Positions 25,907 to 34,511 are shown, counted from the first letter of the stretch. The stretch is DNA of 42,968 nt from Paracoccus sp. (in: a-proteobacteria) (GCA_030538705.1 JAUNTL010000016.1:1-42968); one strand, 5' to 3'. A program made the numbers and translations. The notes: generated by a model not told the origin, from the sequence alone.

Positions 25907-26276
25907 GTTCAGCCCGCGCCGGCCATGTGCCGGCCAAAGGATCGCAACAAGGCGGCAGGTTGCGCGCCCTGCCATGCGGATATCTGGGATCGTGATGCCG
26001 CAGCACCGAGGTTCGGGGCCTGATGCGGCGGCCAGAGGCAGCGCCGCCATCCCCCGCCCGTCATGCCTGCCTGCCATGTCCGCCCGCCCTGCCTGCGCGC
26101 CAAGCCGGACGGCCCTTGCCTGCCCGCCCTGCCTGCGTGCCACGCCCGCCCGCGCCAAATCATCCGCCCCGCCCCAGCTGGGGGCTGGTGCTGCGCCGCC
26201 CGTGGCCGGCCATGTTGCAATACCCGCCCCGCGATGCAAACCTGCGGCCATCCCCCTGCATGTAAAAGGCTATGCC
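25907..26276. other. Gene-free GC-rich spacer with short direct repeats
   Basis: No gene is seen in these 370 bp. Near the left end, GCCGGCCATGTGCCGGCC (25919-25936) can form a small hairpin after dpkA. Positions 26050-26150 carry degenerate direct repeats built on GCCCGCCCTGCCTGCG, best copies near 26082 and 26122 (40 bp apart). The open frames across it have no ribosome-binding site or family resemblance. Confidence 0.65.
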
Positions 26277-27602
26277 ATGTCCCGCATCCTTCACCGCATC
26301 ATTGGGCCTGACCTGCCCCATGCCGTTCATGCCCAAGGTGTCTGGATCACCGACAGCGCGGGGCGGCGCTATCTTGACGGCTCGGGCGGGGCTGCGGTCA
26401 GCAGTCTGGGGCATGGCAACCCCGAGGTGCTGGAGGCGATGCGCCGGCAGATGGAGGCCGTGGCCTATGCCCATACCTCGTTCTTTACCACCGATGCCGC
26501 CGAATCGCTGGCCGAGCGGCTGGTCGCGCTGGCGCCGGACGGGCTGGATTACGTCTATCCGGTCTCGGGCGGGTCCGAAGCGGTCGAGGCGGCGCTGAAG
26601 ATGGCGCGGCAATATTTCGTCGAGACCGGCCAGCCGCAGCGCCGCCATATCATTGCCCGGCGTCAGAGCTATCACGGCAATACGATCGGCGCGCTGGCCA
26701 CGGGCGGCAATGAGTGGCGGCGCGCCCAGTTCCGCCCGATCCTGCCCGAGACGCATCACGTCGCGCCCTGCTATGCCTATCGCGACATGCATGATGACGA
26801 GACGCCTGCGGCCTATGGCCAACGCCTCGCGGATGAGCTGGACGCGACGATCCGGGCACTTGGGTCCGATCAGGTCATCGCCTTTGTCGCCGAACCGGTC
26901 GTCGGCGCGACGCTGGGGGCGGTGGCCGCGGTGCCGGGATATTTTGCCGCGATCCGCGAGGTTTGCGACCGCCATGGTGTGCTGCTGATCCTCGACGAGG
27001 TCATGTGCGGCATGGGCCGGACCGGCACGATATTTGCCTGCGAACAAGAGGGCGTCGTCCCCGATATCCTGACCATCGCCAAGGGGCTGGGCGGGGGCTA
27101 TCAGCCGGTTGGCGCGGTCATGCTGTCGGCGCGCATCCGTGATGCCTTTGCCGACGGATCGGGCCTGTTTCAGCACGGGCACACCTATCTTGGTCATCCG
27201 GTTGCGATGGCGGCGGCCGATAAGGTGGTCGAGATCATGTCCCGGCCGGGGCTGATGGCGCATGTGGCTGATATGGGCGCGCGGCTGGATGGCGCGCTGC
27301 GTGACCTGCTGGGGGATCACCCCAATATCGGGGATATTCGCGGGCGCGGCCTGTTCCGGGGTGTCGAACTGGTCGCCGACCGCGCGCAGAAAACCCCGCT
27401 GGATGCGGATCTGAAAACCCATGCGCGGATCAAGCGGGCAGCGATGGCGCGCGGTCTGGCCTGCTATCCCATGGGCGGCACGATCGACGGAAGGCGCGGC
27501 GATCATATCCTGCTGGCGCCGCCCTATATCATCAGCGCCGCTGAAACTGACGAACTCGCCACCCGTCTGGCCGCTGCGATCCGCGATGTGCTGCCGGGAT
27601 AG
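26277..27602 (+). CDS. Class III PLP-dependent aminotransferase
   Basis: This 441-residue class III (ornithine/acetylornithine/omega-type) aminotransferase has VSGGSEAVEAALKMARQY at 96-113, RRQSYHGNTIGALATGG at 128-144, the cofactor Asp240 in LILDEVMCGMGRTG and the Schiff-base Lys269 in LTIAKGLGGGYQPVGAVMLS. The ATG at 26277 has AAAAGG upstream; the earlier open frame lies in repeats. It transfers an amino group between an amine or amino acid and an oxo acid, but the substrate is not readable. It lies behind dpkA with a 370-bp gap, so membership in the hydroxyproline regulon is uncertain. Confidence 0.87.
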   Translation: MSRILHRIIGPDLPHAVHAQGVWITDSAGRRYLDGSGGAAVSSLGHGNPEVLEAMRRQMEAVAYAHTSFFTTDAAESLAERLVALAPDGLDYVYPVSGGSEAVEAALKMARQYFVETGQPQRRHIIARRQSYHGNTIGALATGGNEWRRAQFRPILPETHHVAPCYAYRDMHDDETPAAYGQRLADELDATIRALGSDQVIAFVAEPVVGATLGAVAAVPGYFAAIREVCDRHGVLLILDEVMCGMGRTGTIFACEQEGVVPDILTIAKGLGGGYQPVGAVMLSARIRDAFADGSGLFQHGHTYLGHPVAMAAADKVVEIMSRPGLMAHVADMGARLDGALRDLLGDHPNIGDIRGRGLFRGVELVADRAQKTPLDADLKTHARIKRAAMARGLACYPMGGTIDGRRGDHILLAPPYIISAAETDELATRLAAAIRDVLPG

Positions 27603-27834
27603 GCCGTGATCCGTCGGATCGCGCCCTTGCCGTGGGGCCGGCATCCGGTCCCGCACGATCAGCGGTGATGCAGCGCGGGATAGCGGGGGGGCAAAGGCCA
27701 CGCGGCCCTTGCGCCCGCTGCCGGGGGCGTGCGGGTCGGGCGGGGTGTTGTCGCGGGTTCCCGGTTGGGGCAATGACGGCTTGACCGCACCAAATCATTC
27801 GATAATACATGAACTATCGAATTATGAGGTGGCC
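27603..27834 (+). promoter_or_regulatory. Intergenic region with arsR promoter
   Basis: This 232-bp gap lies between the aminotransferase and arsR. The left 180 bp are GC-rich with nothing recognisable beyond a small GATCC-GTC-GGATC hairpin. The right end (27790-27830) turns AT-rich and contains the arsR palindrome. Confidence 0.5.
27797..27822. promoter_or_regulatory. Palindrome upstream of arsR, putative ArsR operator
   Basis: ATTCGATA at 27797-27804 and TATCGAAT at 27815-27822 are perfect 8-bp arms with a 10-bp spacer, 13 bp before the arsR start codon. Position and symmetry fit an autoregulatory ArsR site overlapping the promoter, relieved by arsenite. Confidence 0.65.
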
Positions 27835-28200
27835 ATGGAAACGGCTCAGGCTCTGGACAGCTTTGCGGCCCTCTCTCACGAGGGGCGGCTGGCGGTGCTG
27901 CGGCTGCTGATCGCGGCTGAACCCGAAGGGATGGCGGCCGGCGACATCGCCGCCCGGCTGAAGGTTCTGCCCAATACCCTGTCGAACAATCTGGGCGTTC
28001 TGTCGCAGGCCCGGCTGGTGCGGTCGCGTCGTCAGGGGCGGCAGGTGGTCTATTTTGCGCGGATCGACACCGTGCAGGACATCGTCCGTTTCCTGATGCG
28101 TGACTGCTGCGGCGGCGCGGCCGCGATCTGCGGGCCGGTCGCCGCCGACCTGATCGCCTGCACGCAGCATGATAACCCCAAGGAGTGCCGTGATGGCTGA
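27835..28200 (+). CDS. arsR: ArsR-family arsenic-responsive repressor
   Basis: This 121-residue winged-helix repressor has the ArsR core FAALSHEGRLAVLRLLIAAEPEGMAAGDIAARLKVLPNTLSNNLGVLSQARLVRSRRQGRQVVYF. The metal site is not in the recognition helix. A Cys91-Cys92 pair and Cys99 lie in the last helix (RDCCGGAAAIC), as in the Acidithiobacillus ferrooxidans type that binds arsenite with C-terminal cysteines. It heads the arsR-arsC-acr3 operon, and its stop overlaps the arsC start. It should bind the palindrome at 27797-27822 and release it on arsenite binding. Confidence 0.92.
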   Translation: METAQALDSFAALSHEGRLAVLRLLIAAEPEGMAAGDIAARLKVLPNTLSNNLGVLSQARLVRSRRQGRQVVYFARIDTVQDIVRFLMRDCCGGAAAICGPVAADLIACTQHDNPKECRDG

Positions 28201-28693
28201 CACCGCGTTCAACGTTCTTTTCCTTTGCACCGGCAATTCCGCGCGTTCGCTGATCGCCGAAGCGGTGCTGAATGCCGAAGGCTCGGGCCGGTTCCGGGCA
28301 TGGTCGGCCGGCTCGCAACCTGCGGGCGCGCCGCATCCGGGCGCGCTGAACCTGCTGGAGCGTCTGGGTCACGATACCTCGGGCCTGCGGTCGAAATCAT
28401 GGGACGAGTTCACGCGGCCGGGCGCCCCTAAAATGGACTTTGTCTTTACGGTCTGCGATTCGGCTGCTGCCGAGACCTGCCCTGTCTGGCCCGGCCAGCC
28501 GATGACCGCCCATTGGGGCGTGCCCGATCCTGCCACCGCGACCGGGACCGCGGCCGAGCAGGGCGCGGCCTTTAACACGGCGCACCGGATGCTGGCGACG
28601 CGGATCGGGCTGTTCACCGCCCTGCCGCTGGAATCGCTGGAACGCCAGAGCCTGCGCGCGCGGCTGAACGAGATCGGAAAGGCGGGAATATGA
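28193..28693 (+). CDS. arsC: Arsenate reductase, low-molecular-weight phosphatase type
   Basis: This 166-residue LMW-phosphatase-fold protein has the C-x5-R loop CTGNSAR (Cys12-Arg18), a second and third Cys in [15 protein letters not shown] (Cys88 and Cys96) and the acid Asp112 in VPDPA. Three cysteines fit a thioredoxin-coupled arsenate reductase giving arsenite. The start at 28193 overlaps arsR by 8 bp and has an AAGGAG ribosome-binding site; the end overlaps acr3 by four bases. Its product is exported by the next protein. Confidence 0.9.
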   Translation: MADTAFNVLFLCTGNSARSLIAEAVLNAEGSGRFRAWSAGSQPAGAPHPGALNLLERLGHDTSGLRSKSWDEFTRPGAPKMDFVFTVCDSAAAETCPVWPGQPMTAHWGVPDPATATGTAAEQGAAFNTAHRMLATRIGLFTALPLESLERQSLRARLNEIGKAGI

Positions 28694-29787
28694 GCGCGTC
28701 TGACGCCGCCCCGATGGGGGTGTTCGAGCGCTGGCTGACCCTTTGGATCGCATTGGCGATCATCGGGGGCATCGTGCTGGGCAATCTGGCGCCCGGTCTG
28801 GTCAGCGCGATCGCCGCCGCCGAACTCGCCGGGATCAATCTGGTCGTCGGCGCGCTGATCTGGGCCATGGTCTATCCGATGATGGTCGGTGTCGATCTGG
28901 GCGCGGTTTCGGGCGTGGCGCGCCAGCCGCGCGGCCTGATGGTGACGCTGGTCGTCAACTGGCTGATCAAGCCGTTCACCATGGCGGCGTTGGCCGTGCT
29001 GTTTTTTGATCATGTCTTCGCGCCATGGATCGCACCCGAGGATGCGGCGCAATATATTGCCGGGCTGATCCTTTTGGGCGCCGCGCCCTGCACGGCGATG
29101 GTCTTTGTCTGGGCGCAGCTCGTGCGCGGGGACGAGACCTATACGCTGGTGCAGATATCGGTGAATGACATCATCATGGTCTTTGCCTTTGCGCCGATTG
29201 TCGCGCTGCTTCTGGGTGTGACCGATATCGTGGTGCCCTGGCAGGTTCTGATCATGTCCACGGTGCTGTATATCGTGCTGCCGCTGCTGGCCGGATTGCT
29301 GACGCGGCGGGCTCTGGGCAGCGAGGCGGCGATTGCGGGCTTTCAGGCGCGGATCAAGCCGTGGTCGGTGGTCGGGCTGATTGCGACGGTGATGATCCTG
29401 TTTGGCATGCAGGGCAACGCGATACTGGAGCGCCCGCTGCTGATCGCGATGATCGCGGTGCCGATCCTGATCCAGTCTTACGGCATTTTCGTGCTGGCCT
29501 ATGGTGCGGCCTTTGCCCTGCGGGTGCCGCATCGTATCGCCGCGCCCTGTGCGCTGATCGGAACCTCGAATTTTTTCGAGCTTGCGGTGGCGGTGGCGAT
29601 CAGTCTTTTCGGGCTGAACTCGGGTGCGGCGCTGGCCACGGTGGTCGGCGTTCTGGTCGAGGTGCCGGTGATGCTGTCGCTGGTGGCCATCGCGAACCGC
29701 ACGCGGGGGCGTTTCGCCGGTGATGATCGCGCGGACCGGCCCGGCGGCGCGCCGCCGCGGACAGCGCCGCGCGCCGGTGCCCCCTAG
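28690..29787 (+). CDS. acr3: Arsenite efflux permease, ACR3 family
   Basis: This 365-residue inner-membrane protein has ten hydrophobic segments and the ACR3 landmarks [14 protein letters not shown], the conserved membrane Cys in [16 protein letters not shown] and [24 protein letters not shown]. It exports arsenite (and possibly antimonite) made by ArsC. It begins four bases inside arsC. Its stop codon overlaps the stop of the convergent SUMF1-type gene at 29784-29787, so the arsenic operon ends tail to tail with the putative secretion cassette with no terminator space. Confidence 0.93.
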   Translation: MSASDAAPMGVFERWLTLWIALAIIGGIVLGNLAPGLVSAIAAAELAGINLVVGALIWAMVYPMMVGVDLGAVSGVARQPRGLMVTLVVNWLIKPFTMAALAVLFFDHVFAPWIAPEDAAQYIAGLILLGAAPCTAMVFVWAQLVRGDETYTLVQISVNDIIMVFAFAPIVALLLGVTDIVVPWQVLIMSTVLYIVLPLLAGLLTRRALGSEAAIAGFQARIKPWSVVGLIATVMILFGMQGNAILERPLLIAMIAVPILIQSYGIFVLAYGAAFALRVPHRIAAPCALIGTSNFFELAVAVAISLFGLNSGAALATVVGVLVEVPVMLSLVAIANRTRGRFAGDDRADRPGGAPPRTAPRAGAP

Positions 29788-30788
29788 CGCGGCAGTGGCG
29801 GCAGATCGACGGCTTCGAACGGGCCGGGCATCGCGGCGGGGATGGCTGCGCGGCGGATGCCGGCGGGCAGGGGATCGGGCAGATCGGCGGCGCAGCGCGC
29901 GCCGATCACGCCAGATCCCGCATGAACCGGGGCCGGCCAGACATGTTCCATCCGGGCCAGCAGATCCGCGGGGATGATGCTGCGCAATGTTTCCGAATCG
30001 GCGAGGGGTTCGGCCCTGCCACGCATCGGTATCGTCTCATACAGCGCATCGCTGAAGTTGCTGCCGCCCTTGAAGACGCGGAGATCCCCGGCATCTGACG
30101 GCGTGTGGTCACCGACCCATTCATAAAGCCCGCGCGCCATGTCGTGAAAGCCCATCGGGTTGGCGGGAAAGCTGGCAACCGGCGGGTTTTGCGATTCCGG
30201 TTCACCATAACGGGCGGCCGGCACATTCTGCCCGGCGCGATAGCTGCCGTCATCGGTGGCCCATGGCACCACCAGCCCGCCCGAACGCGCGGCATATTCC
30301 CATTCCGCCTCAGCGGGCAGACGCATCGGCAGCCCGACCTGCTGGCCCAGCCATGCGCAGTAATCCCGCGCCTCTTGCCACAACATTGCGGCCGGACGGT
30401 CAGGCAGGTTGGCGAAACTCGTGTGATCAGGGGCGGCCACCGGCAGGCCGAGGGCGTCCAGATAAAGGTCAAACTCGGCCTGCGAGACCTCGCGGTCCTG
30501 CAACAGGAAACCGGGCAGATCGACGGCGTGGGCGGCAAGCGCATTGGCCGGCGAATAGGCCGGGCGCGTCTGAACCGTGCCGTCGGCATCCAGAAACGGC
30601 ACGTCATAATTACCGGCCATAAAGCTGCCGCCCGGCACCGCGATCAATGTCGCCAGGGTGCGTTCGGCCAGACCTTCGCGCGGGGCGATGTGATCATCGC
30701 TGCCGCGCGCCGACAGCAGGGCCGCGCTTGCACCAAGGGCGGCAGCTGTTGCGGCACATGCCGCGACGAGGGTTGCGCGCCTAGGCAT
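29784..30788 (-). CDS. Exported SUMF1/FGE-fold protein lacking the catalytic cysteines
   Basis: This 334-residue protein has an N-terminal hydrophobic export signal (residues 6-26) followed by a formylglycine-generating-enzyme (SUMF1) domain. The domain includes [10 protein letters not shown] (51-60), [26 protein letters not shown] (157-170), [15 protein letters not shown] (213-227), FKGGSNFSD (239-247) and the tail [10 protein letters not shown] (293-302). The CxxxxC active-site region of true FGE is replaced by [13 protein letters not shown], with no Cys, so it is unlikely to make formylglycine. Non-catalytic SUMF1 proteins such as TagR work in the periplasm with type VI secretion. The start is 8 bp inside the preceding unknown gene, so it is operon-coupled. 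A protective or modulating partner for that protein is possible. Confidence 0.82.
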   Translation of the reverse strand: MPRRATLVAACAATAAALGASAALLSARGSDDHIAPREGLAERTLATLIAVPGGSFMAGNYDVPFLDADGTVQTRPAYSPANALAAHAVDLPGFLLQDREVSQAEFDLYLDALGLPVAAPDHTSFANLPDRPAAMLWQEARDYCAWLGQQVGLPMRLPAEAEWEYAARSGGLVVPWATDDGSYRAGQNVPAARYGEPESQNPPVASFPANPMGFHDMARGLYEWVGDHTPSDAGDLRVFKGGSNFSDALYETIPMRGRAEPLADSETLRSIIPADLLARMEHVWPAPVHAGSGVIGARCAADLPDPLPAGIRRAAIPAAMPGPFEAVDLPPLPR

Positions 30789-32631
30789 ATTGGACCTGTT
30801 GCACAAGCACCGGCGCGCCATAGGCCAATGTGCGCGACGGCAGGCGGTTGATCGCCTCATGCAGCCGCTGGAACTCGCGATATGAACCACCGTCGAGAAT
30901 ATAGCGCAGCCGCGCCAGCCCGGCGGCGGCGGTGGTCTTGGTCCCGGTGGGCGTGATCCGTTCCTGAACCTGCTCCCATTCGCGCTTGCTCTGCATGGTC
31001 GAGACGACGGCCAGAATCGCGGCCTCCTGATGTTCCTCGCGCGAGGACCAGAAGGTCTGGCTGAGGCGATACAGCACCGCGCCCTTGACCTCGGGGGGCG
31101 AGAAAATCAGTTCGAGCGGGCGCGCCTTGATGCGGCGGGCATAGGCTTCGGCCTCGGCGGCATTGGCGAAATCGGCGCGGATGGCGTTGACTGCGGCGCG
31201 GAAAGGTGCGGCCGCCAGCTGCGCAAGCTCGGTCCCGCGATCCAGCGCAAGCAGCAGCAGGCCGACGATCATGTTAAACGCCTCTTGCGCGATGAAATCG
31301 AGAAAGGCGAAATCATTGTCCTTGAGCTGATGATAGACATAGGCGACGAATTCGCGGATCGCGCCCAGCCCGACCTCGCCCTCGATCCCGCCCTTGGCAC
31401 CGATGCCCCAGACCAGTCTGGCCTCGCAGCGGAACATGAACTTGTCGCCTTCATAAGTGATGCGGAAATTTGCCTCGGCACCCGCGCCGGCACTGGCCAT
31501 GCCGGTCGCGCCGACCTTGAACAGTTCGCGCCAGCCGGCAGGCGTGATCTCCTGCTGGCTCTGGACGTCGATGATGCCGGGGTTTCTCCATTCCGCGGCA
31601 CCGGTGGCGCTGCCGCCGGCCTCGACCCCGGCGAATGCGCCGACGGCAATCTCGCCCTTTGCATCGGCGGCTGCCGGCATCACCGTCAGGATATTGCCGG
31701 CCTTTTTATATTCGATCCCGGCCGTTCCATAGATGCTGGCGCCCAGCATGGCGGACGCCTTGATCGTCAGCCGGCCACGGAAATAGCCGAAGTTCAGTTC
31801 CTGATAGCGCCCGGCATCGGAAGCGCGCGTGCTTTGGAACGGGATCATCGCATGCCAGCCATCGCGATGGGGGACATAGCCGTCGAATTGTGCCTTGGCC
31901 TCGCCCAGAATGGCGCGGGCCTCGGCATTTCCCGACAGGCCATAGGTGCTTTTCTTCGGGTCATAACCAAGCTGCGCGCCAAAGCCGGCATAGGCCCGCA
32001 TGAGCTGCGCGCCGGCCGACAGGTCATGATTGGCGCCCGCGTCGCTGAAGGTCAGGCTGTCGTTAACCGCATCAATCCATTGGGTAAAGCTGTTGTCCCA
32101 AAGATCCGAGACCGAGCCGCTGACCTGCCCCCGCGCCAGTTGTCCCTTGAAGGTGATGCCTTGCCCGAGATCGTCGCGGATCTTGCGCGAGGCGCTGGTG
32201 AAGGCGTTGCGCAGGCTGACCCGGTCAAGCTGGCTGCGGTCCCCGCGTTGCAGGGCGCGCAGCAGGGCGCGGTCGATCGGATAGCTGCGCCAGTGGTTGC
32301 GCATCTTGTCGCTGCGGATGCGGGTCCATTTCTTGCCGCTGAGCGAATAGGTCTGAACGACATGGCGCGTCGGCAGATGTTCGGAAGGGTCGATATAATC
32401 CTTGAGCATTTCGGCCAGATGGTTTTGCGCCTCGACCACCTGCTCGGGGTTGCCAGAGCTGGTTGCCCGATCCAATGCGCCAAAGGCCCGGTCCATCTCC
32501 AGAATTTCGCGTTTAAGCTCGCGCAGCTCGTTCCCGGAATAGAGCAGGATCTTGCTTTCACCGACGGCGCTGTCGCCACAGGCCAGAACGAAGAACAGCT
32601 CGACATCACCGCATTCAACGCAAGTGCTCAT
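30781..32631 (-). CDS. Uncharacterised protein, candidate type VI secretion effector
   Basis: I do not recognise a named family for these 616 residues. Residues 1-30 are Cys-rich and hydrophobic (CVECGDVELFFVLACG). Residues 35-160 are charged and helical. The centre (about 280-425) is Gly/Ala-rich with alternating short strands (GRLTIKASAMLGASIYGTAGIEYKK, GAKGGIEGEVGLGAI). A hydrophobic helix, FNMIVGLLLLALDRG, lies at 452-466. The C-terminal 140 residues are helical. It starts in a four-base overlap with a DUF4123 adaptor gene, and such adaptors load cargo onto VgrG spikes, so an effector role is inferred from position. The membrane-prone helix would suit a pore-forming or membrane-active toxin, but no catalytic motif is evident. 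Confidence 0.7.
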   Translation of the reverse strand: MSTCVECGDVELFFVLACGDSAVGESKILLYSGNELRELKREILEMDRAFGALDRATSSGNPEQVVEAQNHLAEMLKDYIDPSEHLPTRHVVQTYSLSGKKWTRIRSDKMRNHWRSYPIDRALLRALQRGDRSQLDRVSLRNAFTSASRKIRDDLGQGITFKGQLARGQVSGSVSDLWDNSFTQWIDAVNDSLTFSDAGANHDLSAGAQLMRAYAGFGAQLGYDPKKSTYGLSGNAEARAILGEAKAQFDGYVPHRDGWHAMIPFQSTRASDAGRYQELNFGYFRGRLTIKASAMLGASIYGTAGIEYKKAGNILTVMPAAADAKGEIAVGAFAGVEAGGSATGAAEWRNPGIIDVQSQQEITPAGWRELFKVGATGMASAGAGAEANFRITYEGDKFMFRCEARLVWGIGAKGGIEGEVGLGAIREFVAYVYHQLKDNDFAFLDFIAQEAFNMIVGLLLLALDRGTELAQLAAAPFRAAVNAIRADFANAAEAEAYARRIKARPLELIFSPPEVKGAVLYRLSQTFWSSREEHQEAAILAVVSTMQSKREWEQVQERITPTGTKTTAAAGLARLRYILDGGSYREFQRLHEAINRLPSRTLAYGAPVLVQQVQYA

Positions 32632-33596
32632 TGAAGAACTCCGTCAAGATCAAATTCTTTTACAAACTGGACAAGAATGAAACGCAGAGAATTTTCGCCG
32701 CTTTCGACCGTTGCCCAGAAATCCGGCCGGGCCTTTGGCGGCAGTTCGCGCACGACCATATAGGCCTCGGCGAAGGTTGGTTCGCCGTCAAAACCGGCAC
32801 AGTAGAGACGCAGATAGACATCGGCGCGGGCCGCGCGCTCGGCCGGGATATCCGTATGTGCCATGGCCATGTCGCGGGCCTGACGTTCGAACAGGGCTTC
32901 GCGCAGGCCGCGACGCTGGGCCGGGCCAAGCAGGGGAACCGGTGCCATATCCGGGTCGCTTTCGGGCAGACCAGGCGCGGGGGACGCGCAGAGAACCTCC
33001 CATTTTCCGTCAATCAGCGCGGGACGCCAGTGGATCAGCGCCGCGACCGGCCCGAAAAACGCCGAAATCTCGGCCGGCGAGCATTTGTCCAGCAATGCGG
33101 GCAGAAAGCCCGGCTCTTGCAGGCGGAAAATCTCGCGCACGCCGAATTCGTCCAGTAGCATCGTATAATGACGCAGATGATGGCGCAGGACGGGCAGGCT
33201 GACGGGCGCGTGCAGCACGATGCCCGGACGCCGGTCGAACAGATAGCGCGGGTTGTCATCCGCCCCGGCCGGTGTGAGCAATTCGCGCGTCAGGCGCGAT
33301 TCGGGCTGCAATTCGACCAGCCATGGCGCGGCGATGGACAGATCCTCGGCTGCATCATTGGAATAAAGACAGGCATGGGGAAGGCCCGACATGTCCAGCC
33401 GGTCCGACAGGAAGGTGACAATCGAGGAATCAAGTAGCGCATAGGTGCGGACCTGTTCTGTCCCGGCATCCGAGGCCGATTCAGCAGGAAACAATACCGA
33501 TTCGAGCGCCGGCAACAGGCTGGCTTTTCCGAGAAAAGGCTGATTGCCCTGAACCTCGGAATCGATCAACTCGGCACTGTGGTCAATCAGTTGCAT
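32628..33596 (-). CDS. DUF4123 protein, type VI secretion effector adaptor
   Basis: This 322-residue protein carries a DUF4123 domain: YALLDSSIVTFLSDRL (about 52-67), LYSNDAAEDLSIAAPWLVEL, GIVLHAPVSLPVLRHHLRHYTML, FRLQEPGFLPALL and FGPVAALIHW. The family (Tap/TEC) works as a cytoplasmic chaperone that couples effectors to VgrG tips. It is the first gene of a three-gene coupled operon with the 616-residue protein and the SUMF1-type protein. No vgrG, PAAR or structural gene lies in the window, so this is an orphan cassette. The start lacks a clear ribosome-binding sequence (GCAGCCCTATT precedes ATG), and the upstream 50 bp are unusually AT-rich. Confidence 0.85.
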   Translation of the reverse strand: MQLIDHSAELIDSEVQGNQPFLGKASLLPALESVLFPAESASDAGTEQVRTYALLDSSIVTFLSDRLDMSGLPHACLYSNDAAEDLSIAAPWLVELQPESRLTRELLTPAGADDNPRYLFDRRPGIVLHAPVSLPVLRHHLRHYTMLLDEFGVREIFRLQEPGFLPALLDKCSPAEISAFFGPVAALIHWRPALIDGKWEVLCASPAPGLPESDPDMAPVPLLGPAQRRGLREALFERQARDMAMAHTDIPAERAARADVYLRLYCAGFDGEPTFAEAYMVVRELPPKARPDFWATVESGENSLRFILVQFVKEFDLDGVLQ

Positions 33597-34434
33597 AATA
33601 GGGCTGCACGTGAAACGAAATCAAAAAGATGCCGGCGACCCTACGCCAAGCCCGAAGCGGAATCCAGCCCTGACAGAAGGCAAATGTTAGCGCAAATACT
33701 GTCCCGTCGCGCCCGGGGCTGTGCGGTGCGATTGCGTCTTGCCGATCTGCGCGCCGGCCACTGGCCCCCGCGCCCGCGCCCCCCCCCGCGCCCGCGCCTG
33801 GGGCTGTGCGCCGCGCACGGCACGGACCGGTGCGCGGTTCCGGGCGTGTTCCACCGGCCTTTGCCCCTCATGCCGGCCCGCGTCACGGATCGCCGGCTTG
33901 CCGCTCGCTGAACAGGCGACACGCCGGGAGGATCCCGGGCGGCGGGCGGACCCGCGCGCGTGTGCGAGGGTGGCCATCAGCCCCCATGCCATCAGCTGCA
34001 CCGGCGCCGGACGCGCGCGCGGGATATCGGCCAGTGGACGGACCTGACCAGCCGCGTGAACCGCCGGACCCGCGCGCGCGGGATATCGTCACGGCAGACC
34101 AGCCTTTGCCGGCGCGGGTGCCCGGCACCAGCCACGGCTTACGCGGTGGCCTTTTGCCTACTGCGGTCTGCTACGATAATGCCGCGCGACCTGCCCATCG
34201 GCAGGTGGCTGTGGCAAAGGCGTTTGGTGCGTTACGGGCGGCCTGTCTTGTCAGCCGTCCCGCGCCCGGGGTCACATTTTCACGCGCCCGGCCTGCCTTG
34301 CCCCGGCGCTTACATATCCGGTGAACCTGTCGCGCCGCACAGGCATGCGATGATCGGCGCCAGTCATCGAATGAGAGTATACACCATCAGACCTGACCGG
34401 CGGCCGGTGGGTGCGGTATTCGCCCTTAAGGCCG
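33597..34434. other. Gene-free region with simple-sequence and short repeats
   Basis: No convincing gene occurs in these 838 bp. Near the left end is an AT-rich stretch upstream of the DUF4123 gene; on the minus strand it has TTGATT, 18 bp, TATTAT, a promoter-like pair whose second box abuts the ATG. Positions 33760-33800 are nearly pure C/G simple sequence. GGACCCGCGCGCG-like repeats occur near 33947, 34009 and 34066, the last two continuing into GCGGGATATCG. CGATGA and TCATCG at 34348-34369 form a short inverted repeat. Confidence 0.6.
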
Positions 34435-34439
34435 CAAAA

Positions 34440-34464
34440 GCCCATCTTCCGCCGGAAGATGGGC
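34440..34464 (-). terminator. Rho-independent terminator of nrdJ
   Basis: GCCCATCTTCC (34440-34450) and GGAAGATGGGC (34454-34464) form a perfect 11-bp stem with a 3-nt loop. On the minus strand it is followed by TTTTGC, giving a classical intrinsic terminator 48 bp past the nrdJ stop. It is the clearest terminator in the window. Confidence 0.85.
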
Positions 34465-34511
34465 CTTGTGGATGCCGCCATATCACCCTGCCAACAGTCC
34501 CCCCGCCGCGC

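Noticed and set aside
26160-27773. 537-residue minus-strand open frame
   Set aside because: It is antisense to the class III aminotransferase, whose PLP-site motifs are unambiguous.
34140-34380. Possible tRNA or structured RNA in the gap before nrdJ
   Set aside because: Only short inverted repeats such as CGATGA/TCATCG were found; no cloverleaf or known riboswitch core could be recognised.
33597-34434. Hidden vgrG, PAAR or immunity gene next to the DUF4123 cassette
   Set aside because: No reading frame in the gap has coding character or recognisable motifs.
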